Positions 1 through 5,603 of a stretch of 6,767 nucleotides of DNA are shown here, in pieces. Source of the stretch: Desulfobulbus sp. (GTDB lineage Bacteria; Desulfobacterota; Desulfobulbia; Desulfobulbales; Desulfobulbaceae); the NCBI GenBank assembly GCA_028684915.1, contig JAQUEZ010000307.1, forward strand, positions 1 through 6,767, written 5' to 3'. The position numbers and the translations under genes were made by a program. The notes below the pieces were generated by a model that was given only the letters and a program-made list of their open reading frames with translations, was not told the origin of the DNA and made no database searches. The first letter of the stretch is position 1; every line of letters begins with the position of its first letter.

Positions 1-214
1 CGGCGCCATCCAAAATCGGTTTGAATCGACCATCGCCAACCTGCAAAATGTTGCGGAAAATCTCACCGCAGCCAGATCGCGGATTCGTGACGCCGACATT
101 GCCCAGGAAACCTCGGAGATGACCAAAGCCAACATCCTCCAGCAGGCCGGCGTTTCCATCCTCACCCAGGCCAATCAGACCCCGCAGCTTGCCCTTCAGT
201 TGCTCCAGGGTTAA
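1..214 (+). CDS. fliC: Flagellin, C-terminal end (5' part outside the window)
   Basis: This is the last 70 codons of a flagellin, the subunit of the extracellular flagellar filament; the frame is entered at base 2 and ends with TAA at 212-214. The visible protein has the classic D1-D0 carboxyl end: a helix with [18 protein letters not shown], then [20 protein letters not shown], then [20 protein letters not shown] and a terminal QG. In the flagellin family this segment pairs with the N-terminal helix to form the filament core and carries the export and polymerisation surface. The gene is followed after about 30 nt by a strong terminator. The copy starting at 5604 is a separate gene, since this one ends here and that one begins there. 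Whether the two are near-identical cannot be judged, because they share no visible segment. The symbol is generic for the family. Confidence 0.96.
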   Translation, partial: GAIQNRFESTIANLQNVAENLTAARSRIRDADIAQETSEMTKANILQQAGVSILTQANQTPQLALQLLQG

Positions 215-242
215 AAACTCTCACGCGCGACAAATGCCTCAC

Positions 243-284
243 GCCCGGAGGCGGTCTTCGACCGCCTCCGGGCCCCCTCTTTCT
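243..284 (+). terminator. Rho-independent terminator of the upstream flagellin
   Basis: A perfect GC-rich inverted repeat pairs cccggaggcggtc (244-256) with gaccgcctccggg (260-272) around the three-base loop ttc. The outer bases 243 and 273 extend the stem to 14 bp. A pyrimidine tract with several T (ccccctctttct) follows at 273-284. The U tract is interrupted by C, so termination may be incomplete. It lies about 30 nt after the flagellin stop and only 13 nt before the next start codon, so it separates highly expressed flagellin from the genes behind it. Confidence 0.88.
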
Positions 285-297
285 ATAAGGATCGACC

Positions 298-507
298 ATG
301 AAAATCGTCATGTTTCAATATAATAGAAATGTGTCCGCGATCTACCGGCACAACACCACCTCAAACACCAATGCCACAGCCAGCAAGCAGTTGGTCAACA
401 ACCGATTTCTGGCCAATGGGTATGAAGATCGGTTTCTCTGGGAGGAAGCCGCATTCCTACATCCCAAAAAAACGTTAGAGTTTGCAATCCCTGGAAACTG
501 GCAGTAA
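298..507 (+). CDS. Small protein of unknown function (69 residues)
   Basis: I do not recognise this family. The start is well supported: AAGGA at 287-291 lies six bases before the ATG. The product begins MKIVMFQYNRNVSAIYRHN, continues with an Asn/Thr-rich stretch (TTSNTNATASKQLVNN) and ends with LHPKKTLEFAIPGNWQ. It shows no signal peptide, membrane helix or cysteine. The first residues resemble the opening beta strand of many glycosyltransferases, so it may be the remnant of a longer enzyme, but no continuation appears in another frame before 549. The only visible promoter source is readthrough of the terminator just upstream, and it sits 41 nt before a GT4 glycosyltransferase gene on the same strand. 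It could be a genuine flagellum-linked small protein or a truncated gene. Confidence 0.5.
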   Translation: MKIVMFQYNRNVSAIYRHNTTSNTNATASKQLVNNRFLANGYEDRFLWEEAAFLHPKKTLEFAIPGNWQ

Positions 508-548
508 GTTCATTACGTTACTCTTATTACTCAGAACAACTTTTCCCC

Positions 549-1661
549 ATGAGTGAAATCATGTCGATCCCCTTGCATCTGGCGCTGACCCAAGGAACCA
601 ATTTTGGCTGGGGAGTATGCAGCCATTATCTCCGCCAGGAATTGGTCGGCATGTATCGCGACATTCGAACAGTTGACGAGCACACGGAATCGGTTGTTAA
701 CGGCAGTGTATTCCATGCACTGGCCGATTCGGATTTCAATCCTTTGCATCCGGTGAGGGGAGCGAAAAACTTCGGCTATACCTTTTTTGAAAATGAGCTG
801 ACCACTCTATCTATCGAGAACAGCCACAGCTATGATTGTGTCTTGGCCGGTTCCACATGGTGTCGGGACAAACTAAAGCAGCTAGGAATCGAAAATAGCG
901 ACCTGTTGATTCAGGGTGTTGATCCGGGTCGTTTTTCCCCTTTGCCGCCCAAAAAAGAGGGGAACATGTTTATCATTTTTTCCGGAGGCAAGTTTGAACT
1001 GCGCAAAGGACAGGATCTTGTTCTGAGCGCCTTCAAAATTCTCCAGAAAAAATATCAGGATATGATCCTGATCAATTGTTGGTACAACTCATGGCCCCAG
1101 AGCATTGCTCTCTTTCAGCACTCGCGACACTTGCAGTTTGAAGCCAAGGGAGAAAGCTGGAAGGAATTCATGAACAATATCTACCGCAAAAATGATCTTG
1201 ACCCTGAAAGAATTATCACCCTTGACCTCGTGAACAATCAAGCGCTCCGTGAACTCTACGCCAAAACCGATATAGCCGTTTTCCCCAATCGCTGTGAGGG
1301 AGGCACCAATCTGGTGCTGATGGAATACATGGCCTGCGCTAGACCAGTAATTGCCTCATATACAAGTGGTCACCGAGATGTTGTTACCAGGAAAAACGCT
1401 CTGCTTCTCGACGATTTGCAGCCGTATCGGCTCTACGATACGGCGGGAAACCTTTGGGCGGACTGGGAAGAACCATCAGTAGATCAGCTGGTTGCCCTTA
1501 TTGAATATGCTTATCATCACCGTCGGGAAACCCGTTGTTTGGGCGAACAGGCCGGTCAAGATATGCAGCGGCTTACCTGGACACATACCGCGCGATCACT
1601 GTTGACCACGCTCACTCAATATGGCGGAATAAACGAAGAAGATGTTCTCTCCTCGCGTTAG
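549..1661 (+). CDS. GT4-type glycosyltransferase (GT-B fold), probable flagellin glycosylation
   Basis: This is a 370-residue cytosolic glycosyltransferase of the GT-B fold, glycosyltransferase family 4 type, expected to move a sugar from a nucleotide-sugar donor to an acceptor. The N-terminal Rossmann half begins with the Gly-rich loop GTNFGWGVCSHYL (16-28). GVDPGRFSPL (123-132) leads into the C-terminal half, where GGKFELRKGQDLVLSAF (146-162) is the usual phosphate-contact segment. EGGTNLVLMEYMACARPVIA (250-269) is the donor-binding acidic motif. There is no membrane segment. The ATG at 549 has no visible Shine-Dalgarno; ATG at 561 (MSIPLH) is an equally possible start, and no other start codon occurs upstream in the open frame. 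The TAG stop at 1659-1661 overlaps the stop of the converging methyltransferase gene. The place behind a flagellin gene suggests flagellin as the acceptor pathway; the sugar is unknown. Confidence 0.9.
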   Translation: MSEIMSIPLHLALTQGTNFGWGVCSHYLRQELVGMYRDIRTVDEHTESVVNGSVFHALADSDFNPLHPVRGAKNFGYTFFENELTTLSIENSHSYDCVLAGSTWCRDKLKQLGIENSDLLIQGVDPGRFSPLPPKKEGNMFIIFSGGKFELRKGQDLVLSAFKILQKKYQDMILINCWYNSWPQSIALFQHSRHLQFEAKGESWKEFMNNIYRKNDLDPERIITLDLVNNQALRELYAKTDIAVFPNRCEGGTNLVLMEYMACARPVIASYTSGHRDVVTRKNALLLDDLQPYRLYDTAGNLWADWEEPSVDQLVALIEYAYHHRRETRCLGEQAGQDMQRLTWTHTARSLLTTLTQYGGINEEDVLSSR

Positions 1662-2266
1662 CGGGGCAAGCACAGAAAAAAGCTCCAATACTGGTCAGGT
1701 CCGGCCGGAACCGTGAAATCAATATCAATCTCTTCTTCCACCACAAAACCGGCCCGCAGAAACAAACTGCGCCACAGGCTTTTACCCAACACACTGTAAT
1801 GGTTTGGATTTTCTTCATGATGACAGCTTGTGTCCGGTGCCGGCACCTCTACATAAAGATACCCTCCAGGTTTCAACACCCGCCGAAATTCCGCAAGCGT
1901 GAAATACGGAAATATAGAGTGCTCCAAGGCATGGCGGCACCAAATAATATCAAACGAGTCGTCGTCAAATTCCAGAAACGATTGATCCATTGATCGAACA
2001 TCCAGACCTTCCCGCTGACAAATCAGCACATCCTCCCCCAACGCAATCCCGATGGGCGTCAAACCGGCGGCAAGGAAATGGCGCATGGCCAGCCCCTGCC
2101 CGCAACCGATGTCGAGCACCCTTTGCCCGGAGACAATACCTTTTTTGGTCATCAACCGTTCCACCATCTGCCGGGTAATGGAAAGGTGCGGCTCAGATGG
2201 AATTTCCGGATAGACATCTGCCTTCAAAACATCAAGAAATTTGCCCAATCGTTGTAAACCCTTCAT
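1658..2266 (-). CDS. Class I SAM-dependent methyltransferase
   Basis: The product is a cytosolic class I (Rossmann-fold) methyltransferase of the Methyltransf_11/23 type. I place the start at 2266 because GAGGGGG lies just before that ATG, giving 202 residues; the ATG at 2284 (six residues more) has no clear ribosome binding site. Motif I is VLDIGCGQG (about 50-58), the motif IV region is FDIIWCRHALEH (105-116) and the next strand is LKPGGYLYVEVPAPD (131-145). A histidine-rich segment, CHHEENPNHYSVLG, follows. The strand 2 position that normally carries the ribose-binding Asp/Glu reads PIGIALGED, with Ala in its place. It is the last gene of a three-gene minus-strand operon, 36 nt behind the FkbM gene. 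In this context it probably methylates a glycan or sugar precursor; the substrate is not shown by the sequence. Confidence 0.92.
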   Translation of the reverse strand: MKGLQRLGKFLDVLKADVYPEIPSEPHLSITRQMVERLMTKKGIVSGQRVLDIGCGQGLAMRHFLAAGLTPIGIALGEDVLICQREGLDVRSMDQSFLEFDDDSFDIIWCRHALEHSIFPYFTLAEFRRVLKPGGYLYVEVPAPDTSCHHEENPNHYSVLGKSLWRSLFLRAGFVVEEEIDIDFTVPAGPDQYWSFFLCLPR

Positions 2267-2302
2267 TTTCCCCCTCAACGTCATTGGATGCTACCGGATG
2301 GA

Positions 2303-3469
2303 CTAAAACTGCTTCCGGCTGAAAAGCAGGTTGAACACATGATCCGAGAGCACGGACTCATTCGAATCGAGTAACCGCACCTGCGCACCATGTCCGGTAA
2401 AAGCATAGGTGCTGTAGCCCAATGCCGTCATTTCCTTTCGCATACCTTGCTCGCTGCCTCCCATATGCTCTAGGGCAAACTGATTGACCTCGCAGACGAC
2501 GAAAGGAATTTGTCCTTCGTGTAAAATGGTGCGCGCCCCTTGAAGCACAGCAAGTTCCGAGCCTTCAGTATCAATTTTGATCAGTTTGACCTTTCTGGCT
2601 TCCTCAATGGAAATGAGATCATCCAATCGATGAATGTCGATCTGTTTCACCAACGGACACCAGCCGGATTTTTTGTTGAAATCATGGGCGGCAACATCCC
2701 ACAGCGCATGTCCGCCGTAATTGTCGAGATTGATGAAGAACCGGTCTGTACTTCTGGAGCGGCCAAGTGCATGGTTAAACACGCGTACATTGGACAGTCT
2801 GTTATCCCGGAGATGGGCGAGTATCTTCCGGTAATTCTTGCGGGAAGGTTCGAAGGTCAGCACCTGCCCCTGCTTCCCGACCAAGTGAGCCGCCAGCAGC
2901 GTGAAATAGCCGACATGTCCGCCGACGTCGATAACCGTGTCACCCCGTGCCGCCTGTTCCAGGAACAGACAAGTGGTTTCTTCCTCGTATATCAGCCCGC
3001 GATGGAAATGATCCAGCATGTGCTGATGACTGAATTCGTGGGGATCAAGCAACAGAGAAAAGTTAACCCGCCCGGCACGCACCCGGGCCGCCTTCAGTTT
3101 TCCCTGGCCCTGCCGGGGAAGAAGCGCTCGCAGATGTTCTTTCTGCGGCTTCGTCACGAAATCGGCGAACTCATCCCATACAAGCAAGGCTTGATCGGCC
3201 AAGCCGCCGCCGAGAAACATTTGCATCAAACTCTGCAATGCCTCGAAGTTGGCGTTGTCGGCACTCAGAGACCGGGCAAAAAGCATTACCGCGTCCTCGT
3301 ATTGTGCAGCAGCATAGCAAACAACCCCCAAATCGGAAAGCGCCCGCGAATGGTCGGGATATACATTGAGAATATCAACCAGCAGCTCGGCCGCCGCCTC
3401 CAGATTATTCTCGCTGTAGAATGTTTCCGCCCGATTAAACGCTTGCTCCAGCTCGTGTGCCTCCATCAT
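2303..3469 (-). CDS. TPR-containing FkbM-family methyltransferase
   Basis: This 388-residue protein joins an N-terminal helical region with about two TPR-like units (roughly residues 5-105, for example LEAAAELLVDILNVYPDHSRA) to a C-terminal FkbM-type SAM methyltransferase (about 150-385). Motif I is VIDVGGHVGYFTLLAA (179-194), the acidic residue after strand 2 is in FEPSRKNY (206-213), and KIDTEGSELAVLQGA (298-312) with VVCEVN is the family signature. FkbM enzymes O-methylate small molecules and glycans, so methylation of a sugar on or destined for flagellin is a fair inference. The gene overlaps the upstream TPR-GT9 gene by ATGA, which implies translational coupling. Two ATG codons lie in tandem (3469 and 3466). 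GGAGG is one base from the first and four from the second, so initiation at 3466 is plausible and would drop only one Met. Confidence 0.94.
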   Translation of the reverse strand: MMEAHELEQAFNRAETFYSENNLEAAAELLVDILNVYPDHSRALSDLGVVCYAAAQYEDAVMLFARSLSADNANFEALQSLMQMFLGGGLADQALLVWDEFADFVTKPQKEHLRALLPRQGQGKLKAARVRAGRVNFSLLLDPHEFSHQHMLDHFHRGLIYEEETTCLFLEQAARGDTVIDVGGHVGYFTLLAAHLVGKQGQVLTFEPSRKNYRKILAHLRDNRLSNVRVFNHALGRSRSTDRFFINLDNYGGHALWDVAAHDFNKKSGWCPLVKQIDIHRLDDLISIEEARKVKLIKIDTEGSELAVLQGARTILHEGQIPFVVCEVNQFALEHMGGSEQGMRKEMTALGYSTYAFTGHGAQVRLLDSNESVLSDHVFNLLFSRKQF

Positions 3470-5316
3470 GGCCTCCGTATTGCTTGCCGTAGAACCTGTT
3501 TCAACTCATGGATAACGGGCCGCCACTCCCCTGGGGCGGGCTGACGCAGAAGGCGAACGGTGGGGTACCAGGGAGAATCATCCCTATCGATGAACCACCG
3601 CCAGTCAGCTGCAAACGGGAGAAGCGCGACAGTGGGGCGAGCGAGCGCTCCAGCCAAATGCACGGTGGAAGTGCAGACACTCACCACAACATCCATAAGC
3701 GACATCAATGCGGCCGTGTCGGCATAATCATTCATTTTGTGCGACATATCTTTCAGGTGCAGCACATCGCCGCCATGTGCTGCCTGCTGTTGCGCCGGCC
3801 CAACCTGGAATGAATAAAAGTCAACCTCATCAAGCAGTTCCTGTAAAGGGTCAAACTGATCCAGTGTCAGGGATCGGTTGTGGTCATCCGTCTGCCTGGG
3901 ATTTCCCGCCCAGATCAAAGCCACCTTCAATTTCGCCGACGGAATTATCCAGGATCGCGCATCATCGATAAGCTGGGGTGGAACAGAGAGATACGGGCAT
4001 TGTCCAGGCAGCGTGTTAAGAGTTATTCCTAGAACCCCCATGAGGCTCAGCAAAGCTATTTGTCCATCAACCGAAACCTTGTCATAAGCAAATTCAGCAA
4101 CAGGCAACAAGGTCTTGATCGCCGGCACAGAGGCTATCAATCGCCCAAGCGAGGGCTGACAGGAAAAAACAATCTCCGCGCCAAGTTTTTCCAACAAGGG
4201 CAGGAAACGGCAGAACTGGATGGTGTCACCCGCGCCCTGCTCAGCGCGAACCAATATTCGTTTTCCTGCTGCGGCTTGTCCATTCCATATAGGCCAGGGG
4301 CCATCCAGAAAAGATCCCATGACCATAAATCTTGACTCGTAATAGGGGAGACCTCGTTGAAAATCCCCTTTGAGCAAAAGAAGCCCGCCGTAACCAAAAC
4401 GAGCCTCATGATGATTTGGGTTGATGCGCAATGCCAATTGATACGTCTGCTCGGCCTCCTCGATTTTCCGCAGCTTCATTTGGATATAAGCCAATGCAGA
4501 CAGGCTGTCGGCATTGTTCGGATCGATCTTCAACGAATGTTCCAGACACTGCATTGCCTGGTCAAACATGCGCCTGTCGGTGAACAAAGATGAAAGAGCG
4601 TTGAGCGTCTCGACATTGTCAGGATCGATAGCAAGAGCCTTGGCGTAGCATTGCGCAGCATGCGTATAGTCCCGCAGAAATCTGTAGGCAGTGCCAAGAT
4701 TCAATTGTTTACTTTTGCAATCAGGGTGCAGTTTGACCGCTCGATGTAAAAAATGTTGCGCTTCCTGAAAATTGTTCAGACGCAAATGCGCAGTCCCCAC
4801 GGCAAGCAGCACGTCCCCATTTTCAGGCAATATTTCCAACAATTTCAAAGAAGAAGACAGTACATCCTCCCATCTTTTCTCTTCAATAAAAATATTGGTC
4901 AACAGAAGAAGGGCCTCAAGGCGCCGAGAATCAATTTTCAATGCGGCGAGTAGAGACTCAACAGCAAAGGCAACGTTCCCTGCCTTATACTGTACAAATC
5001 CGGCACTATAGAGCAATTCCGGATTTTCATGCCCCAGCTCCAACCCCCTGGTCATAAAATTTGCGGCCTCCGCCACCTTTCCCTGAGTGGCCAGAATGCG
5101 GGCCATCCCGCCAAGAGCCGCCAAATTGTCCGGCCATGTGTTCAAAACAGATTGAAACCGATGCGCCGCATCGGCTAACTGACCTGTTTTTTCAAACATT
5201 ATCGCCTGGGACACCAACACGTCAGGGCCAGCAAGGACGTTCTCTCCCGAAGTCAAGTTCCGGGGCCGCCCTGCCGCTCCCTTATTTTTTTTTGTTTGTT
5301 TTTTTTGTTTAGCCAT
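3466..5316 (-). CDS. TPR protein fused to a GT9-like glycosyltransferase domain
   Basis: This 616-residue soluble protein begins with a lysine-rich tail (MAKQKKQTKKNKGAAGRPRN). About eight tandem 34-residue TPR units follow, roughly residues 34-305, with repeated forms such as AAQCYAKALAIDPDNVETLN and AEQTYQLALRINPNHHEA. Residues 320-345 (RGLPYYESRF, then WPIWNG) form the linker usual in this architecture. The C-terminal half (about 350-600) resembles glycosyltransferase family 9 (heptosyltransferase-like, GT-B fold): ILVRAEQGAGDTIQFCRFLP, VALIWAGNP with HNRSL, DYADTAALMSLMDVVVSV, then TSTVHLAGALARPTVALLP and DWRWFIDRDDSPWYPTVRLL. TPR-glycosyltransferase fusions are common in flagellar and capsule glycosylation clusters. 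The start is the only ATG at this end; upstream is CGGAATGTTAG, a weak GGA ribosome site at seven bases. It heads the minus-strand operon. Donor sugar and acceptor are not determined, and it may recognise protein partners through its repeats. Confidence 0.93.
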   Translation of the reverse strand: MAKQKKQTKKNKGAAGRPRNLTSGENVLAGPDVLVSQAIMFEKTGQLADAAHRFQSVLNTWPDNLAALGGMARILATQGKVAEAANFMTRGLELGHENPELLYSAGFVQYKAGNVAFAVESLLAALKIDSRRLEALLLLTNIFIEEKRWEDVLSSSLKLLEILPENGDVLLAVGTAHLRLNNFQEAQHFLHRAVKLHPDCKSKQLNLGTAYRFLRDYTHAAQCYAKALAIDPDNVETLNALSSLFTDRRMFDQAMQCLEHSLKIDPNNADSLSALAYIQMKLRKIEEAEQTYQLALRINPNHHEARFGYGGLLLLKGDFQRGLPYYESRFMVMGSFLDGPWPIWNGQAAAGKRILVRAEQGAGDTIQFCRFLPLLEKLGAEIVFSCQPSLGRLIASVPAIKTLLPVAEFAYDKVSVDGQIALLSLMGVLGITLNTLPGQCPYLSVPPQLIDDARSWIIPSAKLKVALIWAGNPRQTDDHNRSLTLDQFDPLQELLDEVDFYSFQVGPAQQQAAHGGDVLHLKDMSHKMNDYADTAALMSLMDVVVSVCTSTVHLAGALARPTVALLPFAADWRWFIDRDDSPWYPTVRLLRQPAPGEWRPVIHELKQVLRQAIRRP

Positions 5317-5415
5317 CTAACATTCCGAATTTTTAAAAAATTGAATGAAATTACAGAGTGTTAATAAAAAACGACATTCTCCGCCCCAAAAAAAGATTCC
5401 AACTCGATTTTTTTC

Positions 5416-5443
5416 TAAAGGCAGAGCAGATCAGTACCGATAA
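5416..5443 (+). promoter_or_regulatory. Sigma-28 (FliA) type promoter of the second flagellin
   Basis: TAAA at 5416-5419 and ACCGATAA at 5436-5443 match the flagellar sigma-28 consensus (TAAA, spacer of about 15, GCCGATAA), with seven of eight bases in the -10 and a spacer of 16. It points toward the flagellin ATG at 5604 and would give transcription from about 5450. Late-class flagellin control by FliA is standard in flagellated Proteobacteria. The one-base longer spacer is the only departure. No second copy is seen in front of the minus-strand operon. Confidence 0.78.
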
Positions 5444-5449
5444 GATTTT

Positions 5450-5603
5450 TAACCGAGAAGGATTTAATTCAAAAATATAACCCAGGAACCGCAACCAAGG
5501 AGGCCAGAACTCAAAAAACATGACGTAAGGCTGTGCAAAAACAAAACCCGGCAAGGATGCCAATATTTACGACACGCCAACACAATATTCATGGAGGAAT
5601 ATC
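5450..5603 (+). promoter_or_regulatory. Flagellin 5' leader with predicted CsrA-type hairpins
   Basis: The leader is about 150 nt and holds six GGA triplets (at 5460, 5485, 5499, 5555, 5593 and 5596). Two lie in hairpin loops. GGCA-AGGA-TGCC at 5550-5561 has a 4-bp stem with GGA in the loop, and its CAAGGATG core follows the CsrA consensus (ACARGGAUGU). ATATTC-ATGGAG-GAATAT at 5585-5602 has a 6-bp stem, GGA in a six-base loop, and encloses the Shine-Dalgarno GGAGGA (5593-5598), ending one base before the ATG. The two loop GGAs are 38 nt apart, a distance that one CsrA dimer could bridge. Known precedent is CsrA control of flagellin translation (hag) in Bacillus; applying it here is inference, and no csrA gene is in the window. 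Confidence 0.5.

Noticed and set aside
426..548. Frameshift joining the 69-codon gene to the GT4 gene
   Set aside because: The GT4 frame is open back to 426, but its translation there is not protein-like, and the GT4 protein already has a complete N-terminal Rossmann opening.
2540..3544. 334-codon open frame on the plus strand
   Set aside because: It lies antisense to the FkbM gene and the end of the TPR-GT9 gene, whose motifs are unmistakable. Its translation shows no domain, so it is a by-product of codon bias.
4137..4409. 90-codon minus-strand open frame in another frame of the TPR-GT9 gene
   Set aside because: It lies wholly within the TPR-GT9 gene in a different frame and lacks any family feature.
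5317..5415. Sigma-70 promoter for the minus-strand operon
   Set aside because: A TGTAAT box exists on the minus strand, but no acceptable -35 box lies 16-18 bases before it, and the region is so A/T-rich that such matches are expected by chance.
5351..5563. 70-codon hydrophobic open frame on the minus strand in the intergenic region
   Set aside because: It covers the sigma-28 promoter and flagellin leader in antisense, has no convincing ribosome site and resembles no known protein.
5540..5575. Sigma-54 promoter (GG-N10-GC) in the flagellin leader
   Set aside because: The GG and GC pairs around GGCAAGGATGCC are seven bases apart instead of ten on both strands, and a good sigma-28 site already accounts for transcription.
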